A DNA stretch of 9,748 nt from Solirubrobacterales bacterium. GTDB taxonomy: Bacteria > Actinomycetota > Thermoleophilia > Solirubrobacterales > Solirubrobacteraceae. Position 1 is the first letter of the stretch, and each line of letters opens with the position of its first letter. The translations under genes were made by a program, and so were the position numbers. The stretch spans positions 1 through 9,748 of the forward strand of contig JAFMRN010000064.1 in NCBI GenBank assembly GCA_017354065.1, in the 5' to 3' direction. The notes beneath the pieces are model-generated. The model was not told the origin of the DNA and did not search any database. It saw nothing but the letters and a program-made list of their open reading frames with translations. This document shows positions 1 through 5,674 of this stretch, piece after piece.

Positions 1-47
1 CCCCCCACGACGTCGCCCACAAACAGGATTCTCGCTCCGTCGGCCAC
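1..47 (-). CDS. Probable YmdB-family (TIGR00282) metallophosphoesterase, N-terminus only
   Basis: Only the first 15 complete codons lie in the window; the gene runs off the left edge. Read on the minus strand from a GTG at 47-45 they give MADGARILFVGDVVG. This matches the first strand and first metal-ligand Asp of the YmdB/TIGR00282 phosphoesterases, which typically begin with MRILFIGDVVG. Family members hydrolyse 2',3'-cyclic nucleotides and in Firmicutes sit next to ribonuclease Y. The start is supported by a GGAAG Shine-Dalgarno at 57-61, nine bases upstream, and by an in-frame TAA at 66-68 that rules out earlier starts. It is divergent from the AI-2E gene, with 20 bases between the starts. 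Fifteen residues are thin evidence; another Asp-containing Rossmann-like start cannot be excluded. Confidence 0.55.
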   Translation of the reverse strand, partial: MADGARILFVGDVVG

Positions 48-67
48 ACCGGGATACTTCCAGACTT

Positions 68-1261
68 ATGGATGCGAAGCCGCGCGCCTCTGAGTCAGCC
101 GAGCCGGATGACGCGTCAGCGGAGCAGCCAGCGGAGGAGCCCACGACCGTCGAGCCGCCGCCGATTCCGCGCACGGTTGTCCCGCGCTGGATCCAGGCGG
201 TGGTGCTGCCCCTGGCGCTGATCGGGCTGTACCTGCTGGCCAGCGCGGCCGGCACGCTCGTGCTGATCGTCACCTTTGCCGGCGCCGTGGCGCTGATCCT
301 GAACCCGCTGGTGGTCAAGTTCTCGCGCTGGCTGCACCGCGGGGTGGCGATCGTCCTGGCCTACCTGGTGGTCGTGCTGATCTTTGCGCTGATAGGCCTG
401 GTCCTCGCCGACCCGGTGGCCTCCCAGCTGAACCACTTCAGCACCACCGTGCCGGACCTGATCAAGAGCGCCAACAGCGAGCTCAACTCGGCTCAGAACT
501 TCCTCAACCAGCACGGCTTCCACGTGCACATCTCCAAGCAGGGCTCGACCGCGCTGGACACGATCCAGAAGCAGGTGCTCAAGCAGTCCGGGTCGATCAT
601 CTCGTTTTCCAAGAACATCCTCTCGGATCTGGTGACGCTGTCCGTCGACGGCGTGCTGGTGCTGGTCCTGTCGGTCTACATGCTCGTTTACGCGCGCGAC
701 ATCGGCGGCCTGTTCCGCAAGCTGATGCCGCCGGGCAACGGCACGCCCGAGGACGACTACCCGCTGTTGATCCAGCGGGCGCTGTCCAGCTACGTCCGCG
801 GGCAGCTCGCCTTCAGCCTGATCATGGGCGCCTCCGCCGCGTTCTCCCTGTGGCTGTTCGGCGTGGTGGGGATCTTCCCCGACGGCTCGCGCTTCGCGGT
901 GTTCTTCGGCGCCTTCTATGGGCTGATGGAGCTGATCCCCTACGTCGGACCGATCATCGGCCCGATCCCAGCGCTGGCCGTGGCGCTGTTCACCAACCCG
1001 CTGAGCGCCGTCTGGGTGCTGATCCTGTTTGTCGCCTTGCAGCAGCTCGAGGGGCACGTGATCGCCCCGCAGCTGTTCCGGATCTCCTTGCGGATCAATC
1101 CGATTCTCGTGATCCTTGCGCTCTTGCTTGGAGATCAGCTTGCCGGCATCGCGGGCGCGCTGGTCGCCCTCCCGGTGGCGACCGTGCTGCGTCAGACAGC
1201 GATTTACCTGCGCGACCATCTGGAGTTGGAGCCTTGGGCGACTCGCACGCCGCCGTCCTGA
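68..1261 (+). CDS. AI-2E family transporter (PF01594-like membrane protein)
   Basis: Predicted 397-aa polytopic inner-membrane protein of the AI-2E/PerM/YdiK family. The name comes from AI-2 export by E. coli TqsA; other members move ions or have unknown cargo, so the substrate cannot be stated. Residues 1-38 are a Pro/Glu/Ala-rich, probably disordered cytoplasmic tail. Hydrophobic helices follow at about 43-60, 62-82, 93-115 and 190-209. A soluble insert at about 116-190 is typical of the family. The conserved C-terminal half has helices at about 245-268 and 277-300, the motif IPYVGPIIGPIPA at 290-302, and the stretch EGHVIAPQ...INP...G...AGALVALP at 328-369. The length is normal. There is no clear Shine-Dalgarno before ATG 68; GATACT at 53-58 is a weak -10 candidate. 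The 3' end overlaps the ABC ATPase gene by 28 bases, so the two are probably co-translated. Confidence 0.9.
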   Translation: MDAKPRASESAEPDDASAEQPAEEPTTVEPPPIPRTVVPRWIQAVVLPLALIGLYLLASAAGTLVLIVTFAGAVALILNPLVVKFSRWLHRGVAIVLAYLVVVLIFALIGLVLADPVASQLNHFSTTVPDLIKSANSELNSAQNFLNQHGFHVHISKQGSTALDTIQKQVLKQSGSIISFSKNILSDLVTLSVDGVLVLVLSVYMLVYARDIGGLFRKLMPPGNGTPEDDYPLLIQRALSSYVRGQLAFSLIMGASAAFSLWLFGVVGIFPDGSRFAVFFGAFYGLMELIPYVGPIIGPIPALAVALFTNPLSAVWVLILFVALQQLEGHVIAPQLFRISLRINPILVILALLLGDQLAGIAGALVALPVATVLRQTAIYLRDHLELEPWATRTPPS

Positions 1262-1860
1262 GCGCCACGGGGCTGGCACATCGCTACGGCGACCGCGTCG
1301 CGGTCCACGACGCCGACCTCAGCCTGTACCCCGGTGAGCTGGTGGCCCTGACCGGACCCAACGGTGCGGGCAAGACGACGCTGCTGTCCCTGCTGGCCGG
1401 GATCCTCGAGCCCAGCGGCGGCAGCGTCGCGGTCAGCGGCCGGGTCGGCTGGGTACCCCAGCAGCCCGCCCTCTACGCGAAGCTGACAGTGGCCGAGAAC
1501 CTGGCGCTGTTCGCCCGCCTTGAGAACGTTCCCGACGTCCAAAAGGCCGTGGATGCGCTCCTGCATCAGACCGGTCTTTGGGACCGGTCTGATGAGCAAG
1601 TCGGGCGGCTGTCCGGCGGCAACCGCCAGCGGGTGAACGTCGCGATCGGCCTGCTCGGCGATCCCGCCGTGCTGTTGCTCGATGAGCCCTCCGCGTCGCT
1701 CGATCCGGAGCAGCGCGAGCGCCTGTGGTCCTTTGTCGCCGGGTTTGTGGAGGCCGGCACCGCCGTGTTGTTCTCGACCCACGACATGGCTGAGGCGTGG
1801 CGTCCGGCCCAGCGTGTGCTGAGCATGCAGGACGGCGCGTTGTCCGAGGCGGAGCGCTGA
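1234..1860 (+). CDS. ABC transporter ATP-binding protein
   Basis: Complete 208-aa nucleotide-binding subunit of an ABC transporter, acting at the cytoplasmic face with the permease encoded next. Visible motifs are Tyr18 as the A-loop aromatic, Walker A GPNGAGKTT (41-49), Q-loop Gln76, signature LSGGN (126-130), Walker B VLLLDEP (146-152) and the switch His183 in STHD. All catalytic residues are present. The frame stays open far upstream, but homology begins at AVLSATGLAHRYGD. I therefore chose TTG at 1234, preceded by GGAG at 1222-1225 with 8 bases of spacing. The start lies inside the AI-2E gene (28-base overlap) and the TGA stop overlaps the permease ATG by one base. The protein is short and lacks extra C-terminal domains, as in NatA/CcmA-type ABC-2 exporters. 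The substrate is unknown. Codons 111-121 carry a perfect 13-bp inverted repeat. Confidence 0.92.
   Translation: MGDSHAAVLSATGLAHRYGDRVAVHDADLSLYPGELVALTGPNGAGKTTLLSLLAGILEPSGGSVAVSGRVGWVPQQPALYAKLTVAENLALFARLENVPDVQKAVDALLHQTGLWDRSDEQVGRLSGGNRQRVNVAIGLLGDPAVLLLDEPSASLDPEQRERLWSFVAGFVEAGTAVLFSTHDMAEAWRPAQRVLSMQDGALSEAER
1564..1594. repeat. Perfect 13-bp inverted repeat inside the ABC ATPase gene
   Basis: CATCAGACCGGTC at 1564-1576 is followed by the 5-base loop TTTGG and the exact reverse complement GACCGGTCTGATG at 1582-1594. The 13-bp stem has no mismatch. Because the inner part GACCGGTC is itself palindromic, the same bases also form a 9-base direct repeat, GACCGGTCT, at 1569-1577 and 1582-1590. 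It encodes HQTGLWDRSDE (residues 111-121), between the Q-loop and the signature motif. There is no following T-run, so a classical intrinsic terminator is unlikely. Confidence 0.9.
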
Positions 1861-3203
1861 TGCGCTGGTTATTGGGCAAGGACCTGACGATCCTGAAGCG
1901 CTCCCCGCTGCTGACCGGGATCCTGGTGCTCTACCCGGTGATCCTGGCGCTGATGATCGGCTTTGCGCTGTCATCGCCGCCGGGCAAGCCGAAGGTCGCG
2001 ATCTACAGCGGGATCCACGCCGGCCAGGCGAACATGCGCCTCGGCGGCGCCAAGATCGACGTCGGCAGCTACACCCATCAGCTGCTGGCCTCGATCCAGC
2101 CGCTCCCGGTCAAGTCCTCCGCCGCGGCGGTCGCGGCCGTGCGCTCGGGCCATGCGTCGGCGGCGATCATCGTGCCCGCCAACCTGATCGACCAGGTTCA
2201 CCAGCTGCTCAGCCAGGGCGTGGGCCAGCCCTCGGTGCGGATCGTGCTGAACTCACGCAACCCGCTGGAGCGCGACCTGGTGGACTCACAGATCCAGACC
2301 CGGATCGACCAGGTCGAGTCGGCCGTCTCCCACCAGCTGTTGAAGGCCGCCCTGACCGACATGAACCAGGTGGTGAACGGCGGGCCGATCAGCTTCGCTG
2401 GGGCGAGCGTGAACCTGATGGGCCTCAAGCAGGCACGCGCGATCGTCGCGCGCGCCGCCGCGCGCACCCACGACCCGGGCCTCTCACGGGTGGTCTCCTT
2501 CGCGAACCTGGCGATCGGCGGCATGAGCCTGGCCAACCCGGTGCTCGGCCAGCTGCAGACCCCGCTGGCGGTACAGCGCCAGGAGCTGGCCGGTGCTAGC
2601 ACCCCGACCGCGGCTTATGCGGTCGCGATCGCCGCGGTCGTCTCGGAGATGTTCGTGGCGCTGTTGCTGGCCGCGGCGCTGCTCGCCGCGGAGCGCTCGG
2701 AGAACGTCTTCAGCCGGCTGGTCCGGGGTCTGGTCTCGCGCACCGAGATCGTGGCGGAGAAAACCCTGCTGGCGGCGGCGCTGTCCGCGCTGGTGACCTT
2801 CGTGCTGGCCTGCGTGATCTCGGTGTTCGTTCCGGCACTCAGCTGGGGGCGGGTCGAGCTGTGGCTGGCTGCCGCGCTGTGTGCGGGGCTCGCCTTCGGC
2901 GCGCTGGGCGTGGTGCTCGGCGCGCTGGCCCGTGAGGTCGCCGCCGCATCACTGCTGGCCTTTGGCGTCGCTCTGCCGATGGCGTTCATCGCGCTGATCC
3001 CCTCAAGCGCCGTGTCCGGCGCGCTGGCCGGCGTCTTGGACGTGATCTCCTTCGTGTTCCCGTTCCGCGCCGCGCTGGAGGCCGTATCCAACGCGTTCAG
3101 CGGCACCTCGCCGGCGATCGGCCTGCCGCTGGTCCACCTGCTCGTGCTGGCGCTGATCTTCGGCGGGCTGGCGCGGTTGCTGTTGCGCCGCTTCGCGGCC
3201 TGA
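1860..3203 (+). CDS. ABC-2 type transporter permease
   Basis: Predicted 447-aa membrane subunit paired with the preceding ATPase. Its architecture is that of ABC-2 (NatB/YhaP-like, PF12698-type) permeases: a cytoplasmic amphipathic start (MRWLLGKDLTILKRSPLL), one helix at about 18-38, a large extracytoplasmic domain at about 40-245, and then five or so hydrophobic segments from about 250 to the end. The soluble domain includes the family-typical pattern AAVAAVRSGHASAAIIVP, followed by a helical stretch. ATG 1860 is chosen because it overlaps the ATPase TGA by one base and has GGAG at 1851-1854 with 5 bases of spacing; the frame is open further upstream but has no homology-like sequence there. 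With the ATPase it should form an exporter, using two copies of each. Cargo (lipid, antibiotic, ion or peptide) cannot be deduced. Confidence 0.85.
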   Translation: MRWLLGKDLTILKRSPLLTGILVLYPVILALMIGFALSSPPGKPKVAIYSGIHAGQANMRLGGAKIDVGSYTHQLLASIQPLPVKSSAAAVAAVRSGHASAAIIVPANLIDQVHQLLSQGVGQPSVRIVLNSRNPLERDLVDSQIQTRIDQVESAVSHQLLKAALTDMNQVVNGGPISFAGASVNLMGLKQARAIVARAAARTHDPGLSRVVSFANLAIGGMSLANPVLGQLQTPLAVQRQELAGASTPTAAYAVAIAAVVSEMFVALLLAAALLAAERSENVFSRLVRGLVSRTEIVAEKTLLAAALSALVTFVLACVISVFVPALSWGRVELWLAAALCAGLAFGALGVVLGALAREVAAASLLAFGVALPMAFIALIPSSAVSGALAGVLDVISFVFPFRAALEAVSNAFSGTSPAIGLPLVHLLVLALIFGGLARLLLRRFAA

Positions 3204-3380
3204 GCCCCGAGGCCCGGGGTCGCGGCTTTGGGGTGCGCGGAGCGCTCTGCAAGGGTTGCGGTTCAGCGCAAACTCCGTGCCTACTGGCAGGTTGAGCGGG
3301 ACCTCGATAAGCATCTGGTCGTTCTCGCGCTTGCCTTCGGCCGCCGGGGTTTGCATACCTAGAAAAGGGCCATTTCAGAT

Positions 3381-3431
3381 CTTGTGCAGACTGCACTGTG
3401 AGCCCGCGACGAAATAGGCAGTTTGCACAAG
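3381..3431. repeat. Imperfect 14-bp inverted repeat (alternative A)
   Basis: CTTGTGCAGACTGC at 3381-3394 pairs with GCAGTTTGCACAAG at 3418-3431. Thirteen of 14 positions are complementary, with a 23-base spacer. The outer eight bases CTTGTGCA/TGCACAAG are perfect. Four bases of its right arm (3418-3421) are shared with the second inverted repeat, so the two structures cannot form together. It could be an operator dyad or an RNA hairpin; nothing in the sequence decides which. Confidence 0.6.
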
Positions 3432-3457
3432 TTCTCAAATCGCCCAAAGCTGCCTAT
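3414..3457. repeat. 8-bp inverted repeat (alternative B), overlapping repeat A
   Basis: ATAGGCAG at 3414-3421 is the exact reverse complement of CTGCCTAT at 3450-3457, with a 28-base spacer. Extended by eye, the minus-strand reading GCAAACTGCCTAT (3426 to 3414) and the plus-strand CAAAGCTGCCTAT (3445-3457) differ by about one inserted base and a flanking base. There are thus three related copies of a CAxACTGC-like word in 77 bases, in alternating orientation. Confidence 0.55.
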
Positions 3458-3675
3458 ATGACCCCGGCGCTTTAAGAATCAACGGGGTGGTCTGGCGCGA
3501 GCGCGTAGCCCGAGCTTGCGGGATCCAGCGGCACGGATGCCGCGCCTTGATATCTGGATGATCCCGGCGGGACCCGCCCGCAGGGCGCCTTAGACCGCCG
3601 GTGGTCGGTCAGGTCGGGCGCGCCACAGGCATTCAGGGTCCGCCCGCCCGTTCGTCTTCTTCGTTGCGGCCGTTT

Positions 3676-3709
3676 CTCGGCAGAAGAGCGCTCAGCGCCG
3701 CTTGCCGAG
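3676..3709 (-). terminator. Possible hairpin spanning the stop codon of the small membrane protein gene
   Basis: CTCGGCA at 3676-3682 and TGCCGAG at 3703-3709 form a 7-bp stem. Its 20-base loop contains a second small GCGC/GCGC stem and the TGA stop (complement 3694-3692). On the minus strand it is followed by GAAAC rather than a T-run, so if it ends transcription it is not a standard intrinsic terminator. Confidence 0.25.
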
Positions 3710-3913
3710 GCCCGTCGCATTGGCGAACCCGGCTACGCACAACAGCGTCAGGACCAACAACAGGACCGGGATCAGGCCGCTGATCACCCCGGCGATCCAC
3801 AGCACGGTGGTCACGACGAACCCGGTCCCGCTCAGCGCCCCGACCTGCACGCTGCGGAAGGCCCGTTGTTCACGGACCGATCGGGGTGTGCGTCGCTCAA
3901 GCGAACCGGCCAC
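3692..3913 (-). CDS. Small two-helix membrane protein of unknown function
   Basis: Predicted 73-aa protein. A basic cytoplasmic start (MAGSLERRTPRSVREQRAFR) is followed by two hydrophobic helices at about 29-45 and 48-66, joined by a tight SG turn, and a short basic tail ending GLGKRR. This hairpin topology is common in small actinobacterial membrane proteins; I recognise no named family. The frame is open further upstream, but the sequence there is Cys/Arg-rich and is the shadow of the YciI-like gene. I chose GTG at 3913 because a TACGCT -10 box lies exactly 7 bases upstream on the minus strand, which would give a leaderless message. It is divergent from the YciI-like gene, with 25 bases between the starts. 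A GC hairpin overlaps its stop codon. The function could be anything from a stress peptide to a transporter accessory. Confidence 0.6.
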   Translation of the reverse strand: MAGSLERRTPRSVREQRAFRSVQVGALSGTGFVVTTVLWIAGVISGLIPVLLLVLTLLCVAGFANATGLGKRR

Positions 3914-3920
3914 TCCGAGA

Positions 3921-3926
3921 AGCGTA
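3921..3926 (-). promoter_or_regulatory. Candidate -10 box for the small membrane protein (leaderless)
   Basis: The minus strand reads TACGCT, matching the actinobacterial TANNNT consensus, with 7 bases to the GTG at 3913. Transcription would begin at or next to the start codon. Its TA shares bases 3925-3926 with the plus-strand box of the YciI-like gene. No good -35 is visible. Confidence 0.4.
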
Positions 3927-3930
3927 CCTT
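3925..3930 (+). promoter_or_regulatory. Candidate -10 box for the YciI-like gene (leaderless)
   Basis: TACCTT matches TANNNT and ends 8 bases before ATG 3939; the bases between (GTCCACCT) contain no Shine-Dalgarno. It overlaps the divergent minus-strand box by the central TA, so one melted region could serve both directions. Confidence 0.4.
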
Positions 3931-3938
3931 GTCCACCT

Positions 3939-4202
3939 ATGCATCTGTTGCTGTATGAGTACGTGGAGAACATGGCTGAGCGGCGCGGGCCGCACCGCGA
4001 GGCGCACCTGGCGCATCTGCGGGCAGCCAGAGACGCCGGGAAGGTCGGGTTGGCGGGCGCGCTGGGCAGTCCGCCCAGCGGCGGCGCGATCCAGTTCAAA
4101 GACGCCACCGAGGCGGAGATCGAGGCGTTTGTCCAAGCCGATCCCTACAACCGGGCCGGGCTGATCAGCTCCTACCGGATCGAGCCCTGGACACTGGTCT
4201 GA
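3939..4202 (+). CDS. YciI-like (YCII-related domain) protein
   Basis: Complete 87-aa protein with the alpha/beta ferredoxin-like YCII fold: strand MHLLLYEYVENM (1-12), a helix with the family pattern R..HL.HL (20-27, His23 and His26), a strand around VGLAGALGSPPSGGAIQF (36-53), a helix at 58-66, then ADPY (68-71) and the final strand ISSYRIEPW (76-84). The His in the helix and the Asp of ADPY are the positions usually proposed as an active-site pair. Homologues are small cytosolic enzymes or binding proteins; muconolactone-isomerase-like or dehalogenating roles are known for some relatives, but most have no known reaction. The frame is open upstream to 3702, but homology starts at this ATG. 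There is no Shine-Dalgarno; a TACCTT -10 box 8 bases upstream suggests a leaderless message. It converges on the 279-aa minus-strand gene 36 bases downstream. Confidence 0.85.
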   Translation: MHLLLYEYVENMAERRGPHREAHLAHLRAARDAGKVGLAGALGSPPSGGAIQFKDATEAEIEAFVQADPYNRAGLISSYRIEPWTLV

Positions 4203-4238
4203 GTGCCACCAGCCGGTCCGACGTCATCGCGGAAACGC

Positions 4239-5078
4239 TCAGACTAAGCCAATCGGATAAGGCAACCTGGCGGCCCCATCGGGGACAGGGACGACCTCAT
4301 CAAAACGCCGAGCTGCCTCAACTCCCGCGTCGATGTCCAGTTCGTCAAGGATCAGCAGGTCAAGCAGCGTCTGGTGGTCAAGGTCTGGGCCGAGCTCGGC
4401 TGCGCGCGCAACAGCGGCGCTGCTGACCTCGGCATTTTGTCCTGGGTGGTGGCTGACGCGTTCTTCGTTTGCTCCAGAGACCATTTCGTCGACGAACGCG
4501 GTTAGCGCATCGATTGTGGTGACCGGCAGCTCAAGCTGATCGAACCCGTCGGGAACGCCACATTCGCGGTACCTCCACGTCCCGGTACCGTCGTACATGT
4601 AGGCGAAGCCCACAAAATCCGTGTCGTTGTCTGTCCGTTGCATGATGGGCGGAACCCGGCCGGGCAGGCCAGCGAGAACATCTATCCCGTGCAAGAACGT
4701 TTTCGAGTACTCGTGGTCTGAGCCGACCAGCACTGCTCGGCCCTCGGAAAACAAGAACACTTGCGCCCAATTACCGCCTCCGTCGTGGTACCACCACCCG
4801 TGCGTTTGAGCCTGCGAATAGTCGGCGGTGAGGGGAGACAGGCCCAGCGCGGCATCCACTGCGGCTAGGACAGCCCAACGGTTGCGCATTGTGATCAGGT
4901 CCGGCAGATCCTTAACCGGGACTCGATCCCGTGCACGCACGCTCTGCAGGCGAATCGCTTCCAGTTCGAGCAGCTCTCCAACGAGCCTGCTGATCTCATC
5001 ACCGCGAACGTGGGCGGCATTCTCAAGCGTCGCTTTGTGGTCCTCGGAGAGCTGAATCGTCAGGTGTAGCTCTGCCAT
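4239..5078 (-). CDS. Unknown 279-aa protein with a ribbon-helix-helix-like N-terminus
   Basis: I do not recognise this family. The first 45 residues (MAELHLTIQLSEDHKATLEN and on) have the strand-helix-helix pattern of RHH/CopG DNA-binding domains: alternating hydrophobics in ELHLTIQL, then helices at about 11-22 and 26-43. A linker and helix follow at about 58-79. A Trp/Gly-rich central domain (92-200) contains WWYHDGGGNWAQVFLF, GRAVLVGSDHEYS and FVGFAYMYDGTGTWRY. The acidic helical end (220-262) includes LLDLLILDELDID. There is no signal peptide or membrane segment. ATG at 5078 abuts the TAG of the Uma2 gene with no gap, so the two are probably translated from one message. Codon use is less GC-extreme than in the hem genes, hinting at acquisition. 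Proteins with similar GRAVL.G.DHE segments occur as hypotheticals in actinobacteria. The RHH reading is by pattern only. Confidence 0.75.
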   Translation of the reverse strand: MAELHLTIQLSEDHKATLENAAHVRGDEISRLVGELLELEAIRLQSVRARDRVPVKDLPDLITMRNRWAVLAAVDAALGLSPLTADYSQAQTHGWWYHDGGGNWAQVFLFSEGRAVLVGSDHEYSKTFLHGIDVLAGLPGRVPPIMQRTDNDTDFVGFAYMYDGTGTWRYRECGVPDGFDQLELPVTTIDALTAFVDEMVSGANEERVSHHPGQNAEVSSAAVARAAELGPDLDHQTLLDLLILDELDIDAGVEAARRFDEVVPVPDGAARLPYPIGLV

Positions 5079-5639
5079 CTAATGCTGATGGTCTCCCAGC
5101 AGGGCAGAGACCGAGAGCTCGGGCAGGCCCGCGGCGGGTGCCTCCAGCGTGTCGCCGACATGCCGGACCGAGGTGTGCGTATACCGAGCGCCGACGGGAT
5201 CGGTGCGGACCTCGACACGCTCGGCGGGAACGTCGATCAGCCAGTAGACAGGAACGCCGGCGCCGGCGTAGAGCCGCGCCTTCGGACCGCGGTCGACGTC
5301 CTGGGAGCTGACCGCCACCTCCACGACGACGCGTGCGGTCCGCGGGTGATGGTCAGCGGCCTTCGCCTCGTCGGTGAGCAGCACGTCGGGCTCGGGGACG
5401 CTGTCGGCATCCTCGATCTCAAACGGCGAGTGAGTCCTTACACGCCCGGCGGATCCCAAGTACTCGGCTATCGACTCAACCAGCGCAGCGTGCCTGGGGG
5501 ACTGCGGCGACATTTCCGACATGATGCCGTCGAGCAGCTCCACCCGCGCACCCTCCAGCGCACCTGTTGCGACGATTCGCTGATACTCCTGGGCGCTGAG
5601 CCGGTAGAGGGGAACCTCTGTGGCGCTCAGAACGGCCAT
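5079..5639 (-). CDS. Uma2 family (DUF820/PF05685) PD-(D/E)XK nuclease
   Basis: Complete 186-aa protein of the Uma2 family, a restriction-endonuclease-like fold common in multiple copies in cyanobacteria and actinobacteria; its cellular role is largely unknown. Visible signatures are LSAQEYQRI (14-22), VELLDGIMSEMSP (33-45) followed by H50, EPDVLL (83-88), VVVEVAVSS (104-112) and D..PK.RLYAGAGVPVYWLIDV (116-137). The presumed metal and catalytic residues Asp85, Glu107 and Lys120 are all kept, so it may be active. The frame is open far upstream, but family similarity begins at ATG 5639, where TATCCT lies six bases upstream on the minus strand and no Shine-Dalgarno is present, implying a leaderless message. 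It is divergent from hemB (43 bases apart) and followed without a gap by the 279-aa RHH-like gene. The pair looks like accessory DNA set between housekeeping genes. Confidence 0.88.
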   Translation of the reverse strand: MAVLSATEVPLYRLSAQEYQRIVATGALEGARVELLDGIMSEMSPQSPRHAALVESIAEYLGSAGRVRTHSPFEIEDADSVPEPDVLLTDEAKAADHHPRTARVVVEVAVSSQDVDRGPKARLYAGAGVPVYWLIDVPAERVEVRTDPVGARYTHTSVRHVGDTLEAPAAGLPELSVSALLGDHQH

Positions 5640-5645
5640 GGAATA

Positions 5646-5651
5646 AGGATA
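5646..5651 (-). promoter_or_regulatory. Candidate -10 box for the Uma2 gene (leaderless)
   Basis: The minus strand reads TATCCT, then TTATTCC, then ATG (complement 5639-5637). The box matches TANNNT and sits six bases before the start, which has no Shine-Dalgarno. Exactly 17 bases separate it from the hemB box, so each promoter's -35 position falls on the other's -10. Confidence 0.45.
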
Positions 5652-5668
5652 CGCCCCGAGGGGGGCCC

Positions 5669-5674
5669 TACCAT
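5669..5674 (+). promoter_or_regulatory. Candidate -10 box for hemB and its operon (leaderless)
   Basis: TACCAT matches TANNNT and ends 8 bases before ATG 5683; CAGAGCCT between them is a poor Shine-Dalgarno. The spacer towards the divergent Uma2 box contains CCCCGAGGGG (5654-5663). No TTGACA-like -35 is visible. Confidence 0.4.

Larger units (their letters stand above)
3204..3691. other. 488-bp intergenic region without a convincing gene
   Basis: This stretch lies between the permease stop and the stop of the small minus-strand membrane protein. It holds a short GC stem just after the permease stop (CCCCG 3205-3209 with CGGGG 3215-3219, no T-run), a possible coding relic at about 3255-3356, an AT-richer patch at 3361-3480 with two competing inverted repeats, and a GC hairpin at about 3558-3570 (GGCGGGACCCGCC). 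Open frames on both strands here lack a credible start, Shine-Dalgarno or recognisable domain. I see no tRNA or other structured RNA gene. Confidence 0.6.

Noticed and set aside
850..1233. A 128-residue N-terminal extension of the ABC ATPase frame
   Set aside because: The extension lies within the AI-2E gene in another frame, is Arg/Ala/Pro-rich and does not resemble any ABC domain; homology starts near 1234.
116..1279. A 387-codon minus-strand open frame opposite the AI-2E gene
   Set aside because: Composition is dominated by Gln, Arg, His and Asp with no hydrophobic core; it mirrors the codon bias of the real plus-strand gene.
3205..3219. CCCCG/CGGGG stem after the permease stop as a terminator
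   Set aside because: The stem is only 5 bp and has no T-run; in GC-rich sequence this is expected by chance.
3204..3691. tRNA, riboswitch or CRISPR-like structure in the gene-free stretch
   Set aside because: No T-loop GTTCRA pattern, cloverleaf pairing or regularly spaced repeats could be found by eye; only the two overlapping inverted repeats stand out.
3472..3783. Short open frames on both strands in the intergenic region
   Set aside because: They are Arg/Pro/Ser-rich, have no Shine-Dalgarno or domain pattern, and overlap the end of the better-supported small membrane protein gene.
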